Below, piece after piece: positions 31,237 through 41,901 of a stretch of DNA of 64,000 bases. The stretch covers positions 124,001-188,000 of the forward strand of contig NZ_BAJV01000001.1 in NCBI RefSeq assembly GCF_000613885.1, given 5' to 3'. The number at the start of each line of letters is the position of its first letter. Position 1 is the stretch's first letter. This DNA comes from Asaia prunellae JCM 25354 (GTDB taxonomy: Bacteria > Pseudomonadota > Alphaproteobacteria > Acetobacterales > Acetobacteraceae). A program made the translations under genes and the position numbers. The notes under the pieces were generated by a model. It had not been told where the DNA came from. It made no database searches and worked only from the letters and a program-made list of their open reading frames with translations.

Positions 31237-32808
31237 ATGAAAAATATTGTTATCGGTTTTCTGGGCACCTCTCTCGATCAGACGCGTCGCAGCTGGCGAC
31301 CAAGCCTGCAGCTCTGCGCGCAGCCTGATTTTCCTGTGTCCCGCTTCGAGCTGCTTTACGACCCGCACCATGACAGCCTTGCCCGCAATCTTGCCTGCGA
31401 TATTGCGACAGTATCTCCTGATACAGAGGTCCTGCTTGTCGAATTCGCACTCGACAATCCCTGGGATTTTCAGGAGGTTTACGGAAAACTGTATGATTTC
31501 GCAGAAAATTACGGATTTGACGAAGAGCGCGAACGCTATCATGTCCATCTGACAACAGGCACACATGTAGCACAGATCTGCTGGTTCCTGCTGACAGAAA
31601 GCCGCCATATCCCTGCTGCGCTTTTGCAGAGCATACCGCCTTACAAGACGGATACGTCACGTGGCGGAATCGACATCATTGATCTCGATCTGACCCGCTA
31701 TAACGCGTTACAGCGCCGGTTCGAGGCGACAGCCCGCATCCATTCGGGACGCTTGCGCGGGAATATCGACACAAAAAACCGGTCCTACAGCGCAATGATC
31801 GAAAAACTCGAACAGGTCGTTTCACTCTCCGACGCTCCTGTCCTGATCACTGGTGAAACCGGCACCGGGAAGACGACCCTCGCCACACGACTTCATGAAC
31901 TCAAATTACAACGCAGACGTCTCAAGGGAAGGCTTGTCAGTATAAACTGTGCAGGATTGCAAGGCCCACATGCCATGGCAGCCCTGTTTGGTCAGAGGCG
32001 GAATGTGACAGGACTGGCCGGGACAGAACGCGCAGGCTTCATCAGTGAAGCAAATGGCGGAATGCTGTTTCTCGACAATATCGACTGTCTGCCGGATGCC
32101 GAGCAGGGGTTGCTCCTTGATGTTCTGGAAAGCGGCGCTTTTTACCCCCTGGGCTCCGATCATGCTTCCAGCAGTCGATTTCATCTCGTTGCCGCAACCA
32201 GACGCCCGGTAGCCGAACTGGCACAGACCGGAGGACTCCGCCCCGATCTTCTCGCCAGCCTAAGGCTATGGGTCTTTGCTCTCCCTCCCCTGCGTACCCG
32301 CCCCGAAGACATGGAGGCCGAGATCGCCCATGAGCTGAGCGAGGCAGAACAACATCTGTCCTGCAAGCCAGGCATTAACAAGGATGCCTATACCCGCTAT
32401 TTACGGTTCGCACGTGATCCGGGCTCACCCTGGCCTGGCAATTATCGCGACCTTGGCGCCTCGATCACCCGTCTTTGTACACTGGCAGAGCGCGGGCGCA
32501 TTACCCTGGCAATGGTAGAAACTGAAATTGCCCTGCTGCAAGAACAATGGCGGGCCATGGCCCAGGACCCGGATCAGGCCTTGCTGGAAGCGCTTTGCGA
32601 GACACCAGAGGCCATCGATCAGTTTGATCGGACGCAGCTTGCCGTCGTCATCCGCACCTGTCGTGCCTCTTCTTCCCTTTCTGCTGCCGGACGCCAGCTT
32701 TTTGCCGTGTCCCGACAGGGAAAAACCAGTCAGAACGACGCCGACAGGCTGCGAAAATATCTCGCCCGCTTCGGGCTCGACTGGGAGCGCGTCACCGGAA
32801 ACATCTGA
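31237..32808 (+). CDS. rtcR: RtcR-like CARF/AAA+ regulator with altered sigma-54 motif
   Basis: A 524-residue RtcR homologue. The N-terminal CARF-like sensor domain spans about 1-165 (TTGTHVAQICWFLL at 106-119). It is followed by the AAA+ domain with an intact Walker A, GETGTGKT at 206-213, and the typical RtcR C-terminus, SRQGKTSQNDADRLRKYLARF. In canonical RtcR the AAA+ loop reads GAFTGA and Walker B reads LFLDEI. Here the same slots, without length change, read NVTGLA (256-261) and LFLDNI (277-282). Sigma-54 contact and normal ATP hydrolysis are therefore doubtful. It faces rsr and presumably still governs it. The motif comparison to E. coli RtcR is from memory. Confidence 0.88.
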   Translation: MKNIVIGFLGTSLDQTRRSWRPSLQLCAQPDFPVSRFELLYDPHHDSLARNLACDIATVSPDTEVLLVEFALDNPWDFQEVYGKLYDFAENYGFDEERERYHVHLTTGTHVAQICWFLLTESRHIPAALLQSIPPYKTDTSRGGIDIIDLDLTRYNALQRRFEATARIHSGRLRGNIDTKNRSYSAMIEKLEQVVSLSDAPVLITGETGTGKTTLATRLHELKLQRRRLKGRLVSINCAGLQGPHAMAALFGQRRNVTGLAGTERAGFISEANGGMLFLDNIDCLPDAEQGLLLDVLESGAFYPLGSDHASSSRFHLVAATRRPVAELAQTGGLRPDLLASLRLWVFALPPLRTRPEDMEAEIAHELSEAEQHLSCKPGINKDAYTRYLRFARDPGSPWPGNYRDLGASITRLCTLAERGRITLAMVETEIALLQEQWRAMAQDPDQALLEALCETPEAIDQFDRTQLAVVIRTCRASSSLSAAGRQLFAVSRQGKTSQNDADRLRKYLARFGLDWERVTGNI

Positions 32809-32829
32809 TTTTTCCAGTGCGCTGCATGA

Positions 32830-33621
32830 TCATGGCGTATTCATCAGACGCGGCGCGGCAAAACGACGATTTTTCAGGACTGGCAGATCCTGGCGAACTC
32901 TATGCAAGAATGCCAGATCGAGCGTTGCGCTTACCAGTCCCGGCAGAATACCACGTGCTGCCACGATCGTGCCCAAAGGATCAATGATCATGCTGTTGCC
33001 GATGTTCTGGGGGCCACATTCACCAGCCCCCAGCACGAAACAGGTATTGTCGAGCGCGCGTGCTGTCAGCATCACTTCCCAATGACGCTCCTTCCCCGGC
33101 CCACGCAACCAGGCAGCTGGAACGACCAGGACTTCAGCCTCAGACAAAGCGAGATGTCGCGCAAGCTCCGGAAAACGGACGTCATAACATGTCATGAACC
33201 CGATCTTCACGCCATCAAGCTCAAGCACTGGTGGAAGTTCATGACCCGGCGCAATCAGACGCGATTCCTGCATGGCAAACGCATCATAGAGATGCAGTTT
33301 CCGATAACAGGCAATGATCGCGCCATCGCGCATCACCACGAGCGTGTTGTAGAAACGGCCGCTCCCGTCAGGTACGTTGACACAGAAAACCAGCATGATG
33401 CCCATACTGGCCGCGAGAAGACCGGCAATAAAGGGACCATCCAGAGGCTGCGCGGTCCGTAATATATGATCCGGATCCGAGGGATCTCGAGCCAGAATGC
33501 CTTCCGGCAGCACGACGAGACGTGCACCCTCCTGTTTCGCCTCGGAGATCAGAGAATTGCAGGAAGAGAGGTTGTTTTCCCATAAAGGCGATACGGCAAA
33601 TTGTCCGAGTGCTACACGCAT
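32830..33621 (-). CDS. Nitrilase-superfamily amidase (deaminated glutathione amidase-like)
   Basis: A 263-residue carbon-nitrogen hydrolase with the catalytic triad in order: Glu in VVLPEG near 40, Lys in CYRKLHLYD near 108, Cys in MTCYDVRFPE near 145. The GMARGILP-type C-terminal end and overall length fit the Nit1/YbeM group that clears deaminated glutathione. It converges on rtcR, with stop codons about 20 bases apart, and shows no operon link. Confidence 0.82.
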   Translation of the reverse strand: MRVALGQFAVSPLWENNLSSCNSLISEAKQEGARLVVLPEGILARDPSDPDHILRTAQPLDGPFIAGLLAASMGIMLVFCVNVPDGSGRFYNTLVVMRDGAIIACYRKLHLYDAFAMQESRLIAPGHELPPVLELDGVKIGFMTCYDVRFPELARHLALSEAEVLVVPAAWLRGPGKERHWEVMLTARALDNTCFVLGAGECGPQNIGNSMIIDPLGTIVAARGILPGLVSATLDLAFLHRVRQDLPVLKNRRFAAPRLMNTP

Positions 33622-34122
33622 GAATGGCCCTTCCCGCCTCTGCCCAAGACAATATCTGACCCCGTTACGGCCAGTTTGTATATCTCATCCTGACTGGAAC
33701 GCTGAAAAAACATTCACTCAGAACGCGCAGGATGCAGAATCCCGGTAAAATTGCAAAAAACGGTCAGGAATCTGTTCCATAATCGGAGAGCTTCCATCAG
33801 CGCTTGTTTCGGCTGCACTTTCAGGCAAACCAAGCCTGATCGTCCCCTGGAAAACCTTCAGACAAGTCCGAAAGAATAAAACGTATAAAATTTTCTCTAT
33901 CACAAAAACAATAACAGAATATTATTACGTATATTTTTTATATTCAGATATGATCCCATGTTATTTTGTAAAAATAACCGTGATGACCGGAACCAGTTAA
34001 ATAAATTCCGATTAAAATACCAGATTGACCAGTGCCTTTCTCTTCTATCCTGTCTTGAGACGAGCCCGGGGTCTGGTCCGTAGGCTGGAAAAGCATCGCC
34101 TTCTCCCAGCACATCAGGAGAA
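33622..34122. other. 500-bp gap before the GH3 gene
   Basis: The gap is AT-rich from 33880 to 34030 and likely holds the promoter of the GH3 gene. A 61-codon leftward frame at 33718-33903 has no recognisable similarity and no clear ribosome site, so I do not call it. No RNA gene was recognised. Confidence 0.4.
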
Positions 34123-36395
34123 ATGATCATGTCCCCGCTTCTGAAAGCAGGCCTCCTCGCTACAGCGCTCTGCTCCCTTCCCCTCTCTGTCCTGGCCGAG
34201 AGCCGTTCTGCACTCGACCAACGTGTCGATGCCACTCTCACCCGACTTGGCCGCGCTCAGCTTGAAGCCTGATCATCACCCATATTCCGGAAATGATGCA
34301 AAATCCGGATGCTGCGGGCACTGCCCGGCACGCTGCAGGCTGGTCACCAGCCATGCCGGAATACGGAATTCCCATTATCACCGAAACAGATGGTACGATC
34401 GGTGTCGGTGCCCGCATTCAGGACGCACGCTATGAAAATACCGCCTACCCTGCCGCCCTTGCCAGCGCAGCATCCTGGAACACGTCTCTGCTCGAAGAGC
34501 TTGGGCGCTCTGTCGGACGGGATGCGCGGGATAGCGGGTTCAACATTCTTCTTTCAGGGGGCACCAATCTGACACGCGATCCGCGTGGTGGCCGCAATTT
34601 CGAATATCTTGGTGAAGACCCGCTTCTCGCCGGTCGTCTTGCCGGTTTCTATGCGAAAGGTGCCCAGTCCAACCATATTGTGGCAACGATCAAGCATTTC
34701 GCATTCAACGCATATGAGACAGGCCGTACGCAATATGACGTTTCCATCCCCCGGGACGCAGCCATGGAATCTGATCTGCTTGCCTTCAACATTGCCCTGC
34801 GCATTGGCAGGCCTGGCGCCGTGATGTGTGCCTATAATATGGTCTGGGGGTATTACAGCTGCGAAAGCAAAGCGCTGCTCAATGATATCCTCCGTCAACA
34901 ATGGCACTATCCCGGATACGTCATGTCCGACTGGGGAGCAGTACACAACACGAAGAATTCGCTCGCAGCAGGATTAAACCAGGAATCAGGCGCGGAATTT
35001 GATACGGCGATCGGTCTTGGCGGCACCGGCCTGTTGCAGGATACGCCCATCTCCACAGAGACACAGCAGCGTATTGCTGCGGCAACCAGGGACGGCGCAC
35101 TTTTCAGGCAGGCCTTCTATGCCCCTGCACAGCTTGACGGGAATGTATCTGACGACGAACTCAGAACCCTTGCACGACCCATTCTCTACGCTCTTCTCAC
35201 AAATGGTGCAGATCAGCCTGCAGAAAAACGGCCTGTTGATCGAGCCGCCGGCTACGAAACGGCTCTGAGAGCCGCTCAGCAGGGAATTGTCCTGCTGAAG
35301 AATGACAAAGATGCGCTACCTCTCGCAAAAACGATCAAATCGATTGCCGTCATTGGCGGTCACGCGGACAAGGGCGTCATTTCAGGTGGCGGCTCTCCCA
35401 CCGTTCTGCCCTTCGGAGGCAATGCCATTCCTCAGAAGGGTACCGGCATCATGTCCCAGCCGGTCTGGATACCCTCGCCTCCCCTTGTCTTCATGCGCCG
35501 GCTGGCGCCGCAAGCTGCCATTTCCTACACCGATGAAGATGATCTGAAACAGGCTCAGTCCGCTGCCAGAAAAGCCGACGCCGTCATCATTTTTATCGCT
35601 CAGTGGTCAACAGAAGGGCGTGACCGTGCCAACCTCTCCCTTACGGAAGCACAAAACAGACTGATTGCCGCCATAGCCCGCACCAATCCGCATGTAACGG
35701 TTGTGCTCGAAACCGAAGGACCCGTGCTCATGCCATGGCTCGACAAGGTGCAAGCCGTGATACAGGCATGGTATCCAGGTGTTGCGGGCGGTGAAGCCAT
35801 TGCCCAGATCCTGTTTGGCGACATCAATCCGTCTGGCCACCTTCCCCTGAGCTTTCCACTCTCGGTTGACGATCTGCCTCGCCCCTCTCTGCCAGTGGCA
35901 CCACCCTTGACAGAAGGGCGTCCGGCCAGTTTCAGGGTGACCTACAATGAAGGCGCCGATGTCGGCTATCGCTGGTTTGCCCGCACCAAAAAGAAACTGT
36001 TATTTCCTTTTGGTTATGGCCTGTCCTATGCTCGTTTTACCTACGACCATCTCACTGTGAAGCCCGACGGCACTCCCATTGCAAAAGCGACGGTTCATAA
36101 TGAAAGCGATCGGGATGGATGCGATGTGGTCCAGCTTTATGCGGAAGGACAGGGCATCGGAAAACGTCTGGTAGGCTGGCAGCGCGTCACCATACCCGCC
36201 CATCAAAGTCAGGAAGTCAGCATTCCTGTTGATCTGCAGACTATCGCGCGCTTTTCTCAGGGCGACAATCGCTGGCACGTCACGCCAGGCAGCTATCAGC
36301 TGCGCATGGCGCATTCGGCCGCTGATGAAGGGCTGAAAACTGCCATTCTTCTAAAAGACGCCACATTTGATGGCACTGAGAACCCATCGGATTGA
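34123..36395 (+). pseudogene. Exported GH3 beta-glucosidase, frame broken by one base
   Basis: About 757 residues after repair. A signal peptide (LLKAGLLATALCSLPLSVLA) begins at ATG 34123, which has AGGAG six bases ahead. The GH3 barrel has IITETDG near 85, the KHF block IKHFAFNAYETGR near 190 and the nucleophile Asp in VMSDWGAVHN near 270. A second domain with GGSPTVLPFGG and a C-terminal fibronectin-III-like domain (DVVQLYAEG) follow. The first frame stops at 34272. One more C after 34269 gives AQLEALIITHIPEMM and continues to the end. Aryl or cello-oligosaccharide hydrolysis in the periplasm is expected; the neighbours handle GlcNAc. Confidence 0.82.
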
Positions 36396-36484
36396 AACAG
36401 CCTTGCGGATGTTACAGATTCTGCCCGGAAGATCACCGGGAGAATCTGCCTTTCTCGGATGATTGTCCGTCGCCTCAGCGCCAC

Positions 36485-37505
36485 TCATACAAGCCGGGCA
36501 GCTTTGAGTGATTCTGCAAGACGTGCGACAAAGGTTGCATCGACAGACCAGCCCGCCCGCTCTGCCGCAACAAGTACGGCGCCTCCAATAGGGGGCAGGC
36601 CAGGCGGTTGCGGTACGCCGCATTCCCGAATGAGGCTTCGCGCAAAACAACGCTCTGCATGGTCCCGCCAGCATAACTCCAACGCAGATGCGGCTCTCCA
36701 AGACTGCGACGCAAAGCGTGGACATGCGCAGCAAGTAAAGCAGCAGCCTGCTCGAAGATTTCACGGGCGACCACACAGCCTTGCTCGGCGAGACGCCCGA
36801 TCCCGACAGCAAGCGCTGCCACCTTCGGACGCACGTCATCAAGACTGGCATACCAGTCCTGAAGAGCCGCAGTACATAGTGCCTTGTCGTCCGGCCAGCC
36901 CTGAAGAAACGCAATCCGCGATACGTAGTCGTTGCCTGCAGTTTCACGTCCATCGAGACAATGAGCCAGGCGGATCAGTGCCATGCGCCCGATCCAATAG
37001 GCACTTCCTTCATCCCCAAACAGGCTTCCCCAGCCACCGACACGGACCGTCTGACCGTTTGTACCCAATCCCCATCCCATCGATCCGGTACCTGACAAAA
37101 GCAGAATGCCAGGCCCGTTCAGAAAGGCGCCACGACAGGCCATATCGACGTCATTGTGAATAGAGTGTGGAGCCGGACATAATACAGAGACAGTCTCGCT
37201 AAGCTCCATACTTATACGAGCACTCTCACCAAACCCCGCCAGACCGAAAGCCGCAGAAGCAAGCCTCTCCTGCTGCCCGACCATCAGACCACTGATCACA
37301 CTGCGCCATTCAGGCACGTTGAAAGGGTTCGACCGCCTGCCTTGCGGCAATCTGCAATGGTGGCATCGCGACGCACGCGCAAAAGCAGTGTTTTTGTTCC
37401 GCCGCCATCCATTGCGATGACTTCTGTATTCTGCACGTCGGTTCCGTTTTCAATCCGTTGAAACGGGGCCGTTATTTCCTTGGCAAGGAGAGACGAGTCA
37501 ATCAT
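36485..37505 (-). pseudogene. N-acetylglucosamine kinase (BadF/BadG family), two frameshifts
   Basis: An ASKHA sugar kinase. The N-terminal phosphate loop is AMDGGGTKTLLL near 32, the second motif GILLLSGTGSMGWGLG near 140, followed by GDEGSAYWIGR, as in eukaryotic-type GlcNAc kinases. The frame breaks twice: near 37340, where one base joins KAGGR to NPFNVPEW, and near 36600, where one base joins YRNRL to GLPPIGGAVLVAAE. Both repairs need an added base. It phosphorylates imported GlcNAc to GlcNAc-6-P for nagA and nagB nearby. A start further downstream is possible. Confidence 0.75.
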
Positions 37506-37871
37506 GGGCCGTGATAGCCCATAAAACTTTCCAGCGTAACGGCAGAAATATTTGTTCAGTAATTTTTGCGAGACCACACCCAATCAGATGTGACAGACTT
37601 TTATGAATTACTTCTGTCCAGCTTCCCAGGCGGGCGAGACCATATTGTGCAGATCGCATGATCACCTCCAGTTGGACAGACCCACCGTATGAAGCCAGAA
37701 AACAAGATGAATCAGCTCTGAACCCTCAGAAAACGGGCCTCTAAGCTCTATTGTAGAAACAATTATGCACTTCATGATTGTTTGCAAATTAAATTAATTA
37801 CCTCCATGATAAAATAATGTAATTTACGAATAAACCGATGATCTGAAAGGGTTTTTTCATATATTTGTGAT
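37506..37871. other. AT-rich divergent promoter region (nagK/nagB)
   Basis: A gap of about 470 bp between the GlcNAc kinase and nagB. The first 230 bases are of normal GC with no convincing gene; from 37740 on it is strongly AT-rich, as in a divergent promoter. Specific repeats are given separately. Confidence 0.4.
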
Positions 37872-37898
37872 TTTGTTTAATTTTTATGGATAAACAAA
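37872..37898. promoter_or_regulatory. Inverted repeat upstream of nagB
   Basis: TTTGTTTA at 37872-37879 pairs with TAAACAAA at 37891-37898 across 11 bases. It lies about 75 bp upstream of nagB and may be an operator for the NagC-like regulator, although it does not match the palindrome found before the transporter gene. Confidence 0.4.
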
Positions 37899-37973
37899 GT
37901 AAGGCTACCTAGATCATCTGAGCTCCTACTCGCGAATTTTTCGTACCAACAATCTACTGGATCATGTCTGCCC

Positions 37974-38741
37974 ATGCGCCTCATCATTATGCCGGATCAA
38001 CATTCCGCTACGCGCCTGGCGGCAGGCGAGATCGCCTCAGTGATCAATTCACGCACCAAACCCGTCCTGGGCCTCGCAACAGGCCGGACAATGGAAGGCG
38101 TTTACCGCCATTTAAGCACTTTTCATCACGAACTCGGGCTCGATTTCTCACATACGAGCAGCTTCAATCTGGATGAATATGTAGGCGTTCCCGCTTCAGA
38201 CACGCATTCCTATCACCACTATATGAACGATCTTCTTTTTCGCCACGTCAATATCAGCACGCACGCCGTTCATCTTCCAAACGGCATGGCTACCGATCTG
38301 AATGCTGAATGTGCTGCTTATGAGCAAGCCATCATCGACCACGGCGGAATTGATCTGCAACTTCTGGGTATAGGCGATACGGGGCATATCGGATTCAACG
38401 AACCTCCTTCCCCATTCGACACGCGTACCCGATGTGTCACCCTGAACGCCAGGACACGCGAGCAGAATGCGCCAATGTTCGGCGGTAATCCTGAGGACGT
38501 TCCATCCCAGGCCCTGACCATGGGGGTCGGTACCATTCTGGAGGCGCGTCAACTTCTTCTGGTTGCCCTGGGCTCATCCAAAGCTGAAATTGTTGCAGAA
38601 GCTCTTGAAGGGAAAATAGACCCTCAGGTCAGCGCCTCTGCTGTCAGGTTACACACAAACTGTACGGTCATTCTGGACAAGGAAAGCGCGTCCCAGCTCA
38701 CGCCTCAGACAAGAAAGAAGGCAGATTATCTGAGGAAGTGA
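37974..38741 (+). CDS. nagB: Glucosamine-6-phosphate deaminase
   Basis: A 255-residue NagB, turning glucosamine-6-P into fructose-6-P and ammonia. FNLDEYVG near 63 supplies the proton-transfer Asp, GIGDTGHIGFNEP near 125 the His and Glu. The Asp found in E. coli just before GH is Thr here (Asn in some Bacillus enzymes, from memory). The last step of the GlcNAc route; the other steps (kinase, nagA) lie on both sides. Confidence 0.9.
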   Translation: MRLIIMPDQHSATRLAAGEIASVINSRTKPVLGLATGRTMEGVYRHLSTFHHELGLDFSHTSSFNLDEYVGVPASDTHSYHHYMNDLLFRHVNISTHAVHLPNGMATDLNAECAAYEQAIIDHGGIDLQLLGIGDTGHIGFNEPPSPFDTRTRCVTLNARTREQNAPMFGGNPEDVPSQALTMGVGTILEARQLLLVALGSSKAEIVAEALEGKIDPQVSASAVRLHTNCTVILDKESASQLTPQTRKKADYLRK

Positions 38742-38861
38742 TTGATGCGAGGCGATTTGTTGCAGGCATGACCAGCTTTACAGCACGATCTGGCGCCCTC
38801 GATCGGAAGTGATCATAACCGGCACTCATAGTCCAAAAGACCGTTCTGCAAGAATAGTGGG

Positions 38862-41063
38862 TCACTTTGTGCTGGCAACAAGCACCTTGATCCCAGGCAC
38901 GATTGCAATCAGCACCCCCCCTGCAGGTTGAGGCAGATGATTGGCAGCCTGATGATCACGACTTGCTGCATAGGCCCTGTCCTGATCAGCCAGGAGCGCC
39001 GCGGCATGATCCTGCCATGCCTTTCCCTTTCTGCCCGGTTGCAAAGCCTCGATCCCGAGGTCCGAAAGAGCTGCAATCTGGGATGAGAGCGGCTTGACCT
39101 CATTCACGGAATCGGGGCCCGTCAGGGCCTGGAAAGCCACGTCATTCGACCGGTATCGCATGAGCTTTTCCCGCAATGCCCCCGCAACATCACGTTCACC
39201 GGCCGCATAACGGGCCGCGAGCGCATTGAATTCATTTCCCTCAAAACTGTCTGGCGACGCGATTGCAGCGGGACTGAGGAGAATTCTCTCCCCCTTGCGG
39301 TCGGCTTGGCGATTGAGTGCATAATTGCGTACCGGCACAGTAAGAGCCACAAGCTGTGTCAGCGGGACGATATTCTGGGGGGTAAGTCGTGCAATCATCC
39401 TGGCCTGATGATCTGAGGCCTGGAGACCGAAACACTCCAGAAAATTCAGCACTTCGGGCAGACGCCCGATGAGTGCGTCCCTGTCAGTTACTGTCTGAGG
39501 CGACCAGTACCGCTCCGCAATGACCGCCGCTCGTGGCCACAGCCTGGCGTCAACCATTTCATCCGATACAACCTCGGTCCAGAGTGGCGCCTCACCACCA
39601 AGCACAAGTTTCTTCTGCGCCTCATCCAAAGGAGGTGCCATCGGATCGAGCATGAATGCCCGGGGGACCGGCTTTGCACCCGCCCCCAACACCCCAGGCG
39701 CAAGCCCATCCGCCCGTGTATCATATGGGTCAACACCATAATGTCTGGCAGAATCAGTGAGCAGATCGAGATAATAGCCTGATGATACAACCACAGGGTG
39801 CCCAAGCCTGGTAGCCGTACCGATCCATTTGGACCCGCGCCATGCCTCGACCACTACATTGTGAGGGATAGGGGCTTCACTCACTTCATCCCATCCCATC
39901 ATAATCTTGCCATCAGCGCTTAACAGCTTTTCGATTTTTGCTGTGAATGCCGCCTGCAAGGAGGAAGCGTCAGCAAAACCGTGCGTCTTCATATAAGCGA
40001 CAATCTGCGGATTATCATTCCACTGACGAGCGACAACCTCATCACCCCCGGTATGGAAATACCGGTCCGGAAACAGCGCTGCCATCTCGCCAAAAAGCGT
40101 TCTGGCAAACGAAATAACCTTGTCACTGGTCGGGTTCATGGCTGGCAGGTTGAGATCAGAACGCCTTGTGCACCGCGTGGTGATATCATCATTACCCGAT
40201 TTCACCTGACAATCCTGTTGCCAGTCCTGGACCGTCGGCACCGGCTGTTGCGCCGCAAGTTCAGGATAGGCCGCAAGCATAGACAGGGTATGCCCTGGCA
40301 CATCGAATTCCGGTACGATCCTTATCCCGCGATCAGCAGCATAAGCGATGATTTCCCTGACCTGATCCTGGGTATAATACTGGCTGTGACTGCCAGACCG
40401 ATGGAGAAGTGGCAAACGTTTGCTTTCTACCCGGAAACCTGTCCCGTCGCTCAGATGCCAATGCAGTACGTTGAACTTGGTCAGCTCCATGGCGTCCAGT
40501 TGCCGCTTCAACGTATCAAGCGACTGGAAATGGCGTGACGCGTCGAGCATTATACCCCGCCATCTGAAACGTGGGGCATCCACAATACGTCCCTGCAACA
40601 GACCAGGTACCGCACCATGCGTATCAATCATCTGCAGAAGCGTGGCAAAACCATGGATGACCCCTGCCGGGCCATCGGCATTCAGCACGATTTCTTTCTC
40701 ACCTGTCTCAAGCGTATAGGCCTCACGCATGTTGAGCGAGAGATAATCCGGATCTGTACCGGCATTGATCTTCAGTAGCAGAACGTTCCTGTTGGCAGCT
40801 GGGTCGGAGACGATACCAATCTGGTTCAGCCTCGCCTCGAAACGGAGGAGAGCCCGCTTGAGCAAAGGTGTAGGCGGCTGAGCCCAGATCACTTGCGGAC
40901 GGACAGAAAACACAGTGATACGTCCGCTCACTGTTGATTTCGCCGGTTGGGGCATGAATGCTGGCGTCAGAGGCGCCGCCCTGACGCCAGACGTTGACAC
41001 ACAGGATAGCAGGAGCGCACTCAAGCCCAATCCACGACAAAATGCCATCCGGCCAGAAAACAT
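38862..41063 (-). CDS. Exported GH20 beta-N-acetylhexosaminidase
   Basis: About 733 residues. A signal peptide (GLGLSALLLSCVSTSG core) precedes the GH20 N-terminal domain and the barrel. The catalytic Asp-Glu pair is in YFHTGGDEVVARQW near 345, and FRWRGIMLDASRHF near 165 and VLHWHLSDGTGF near 200 are family blocks. It frees GlcNAc from chitin or glycan ends in the periplasm. I prefer ATG 41063 with AGAAGGA upstream; ATG 41090 is directly against GAGGA and three bases from the cutC stop. It is the last gene of the nagC-cutC-hex unit. Confidence 0.87.
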   Translation of the reverse strand: MFSGRMAFCRGLGLSALLLSCVSTSGVRAAPLTPAFMPQPAKSTVSGRITVFSVRPQVIWAQPPTPLLKRALLRFEARLNQIGIVSDPAANRNVLLLKINAGTDPDYLSLNMREAYTLETGEKEIVLNADGPAGVIHGFATLLQMIDTHGAVPGLLQGRIVDAPRFRWRGIMLDASRHFQSLDTLKRQLDAMELTKFNVLHWHLSDGTGFRVESKRLPLLHRSGSHSQYYTQDQVREIIAYAADRGIRIVPEFDVPGHTLSMLAAYPELAAQQPVPTVQDWQQDCQVKSGNDDITTRCTRRSDLNLPAMNPTSDKVISFARTLFGEMAALFPDRYFHTGGDEVVARQWNDNPQIVAYMKTHGFADASSLQAAFTAKIEKLLSADGKIMMGWDEVSEAPIPHNVVVEAWRGSKWIGTATRLGHPVVVSSGYYLDLLTDSARHYGVDPYDTRADGLAPGVLGAGAKPVPRAFMLDPMAPPLDEAQKKLVLGGEAPLWTEVVSDEMVDARLWPRAAVIAERYWSPQTVTDRDALIGRLPEVLNFLECFGLQASDHQARMIARLTPQNIVPLTQLVALTVPVRNYALNRQADRKGERILLSPAAIASPDSFEGNEFNALAARYAAGERDVAGALREKLMRYRSNDVAFQALTGPDSVNEVKPLSSQIAALSDLGIEALQPGRKGKAWQDHAAALLADQDRAYAASRDHQAANHLPQPAGGVLIAIVPGIKVLVASTK

Positions 41064-41093
41064 GGAGCCCAATCCTTCTCTCCGGGTCATTCC

Positions 41094-41848
41094 TCAGTGC
41101 AACGCTAATCGTATCGCATGATCCAGCCTCATGATTTCCTCAGCAGAGGTCACGACGTTTTCTGCAGCGAATCCAAAAAGAAGCAGCCGTTCATCCTGCA
41201 CCGACGACCTGCGACGACAAGAGGCGTGGAAAGATCTTATCCCGGATTGTCTGAAAAGTGCTGAGAGTGTTTCCGGCCGAATACCTCCTCCCGCCATGAT
41301 ATCAATACGTCCGGCAGCGCGCTCACGCAGCAAACGCAGGATTTGCGCCCCGTCAAAGGCGCGTGGCGTCTGACCGGACGTCAGGATACGCTCAAAGCCA
41401 AGCGAAACCGCCCCTTCAAGTGCCTGGAGAGGGTCAGGTACAAGATCGAAAACGCGATGAAGCTGCCGTCGCAATGGGCCACAGGCAGCCGAGAGACGCT
41501 CAAGCATGGCAAGATCAAGCGAAGAGTCCGGCAATGCCGCCCCCAGAACGACACCAGAGAGTTCGGCTGCCCGTACAGCCGCAATATCATCGAGCATCTG
41601 CGCCTCCTCTTCATGAGAAAACACGAAATCTCCGGCACGAGGCCTGATCAGAGCAAAAACAGGAATACGTGACTGACGGGCCAGAGCGATCAGCCCGGTG
41701 TGGGAGAGAGACCACCAAGAGACAGAGCCGAGCAGAGCTCAATGCGTGACACACAATCGAGCTGCGCCGCCGCCAATCCCCGGGCATCATCAACACAGAT
41801 CTCAAGACTGGTGGGGAGTTCCGCCAATGACCTGAGCGCCTTGTCCAT
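41094..41848 (-). pseudogene. cutC: CutC-family protein, frame broken by one base
   Basis: About 250 residues after repair, a TIM-barrel of the CutC family. SLEICVDDARG near 15, RIELCSALSLGGLSPTPG near 38, RPRAGDFVFSHEE near 70, FDLVPDPLQALE near 125, RILTSGQTPRA near 145 and IMAGGGIR near 170 are all family blocks. The break is at 41694-41696, where one more C joins LSPTPG to LIALARQSRIPVFALIRP. The copper role in E. coli is disputed; here the gene sits between a NagC-like regulator and a hexosaminidase, which hints at a sugar-linked role. GAGGA precedes the ATG at 41848. Confidence 0.8.
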
Positions 41849-41901
41849 GTTCCTCACCAGAACCACCTGAAACAACCCCTCATGATCTTACCGAAATGCT
41901 T

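Noticed and set aside
33718-33903. A 61-codon minus-strand gene before the GH3 gene
   Set aside because: No family resemblance, no clear ribosome site, and half of it lies in AT-rich promoter-like DNA.
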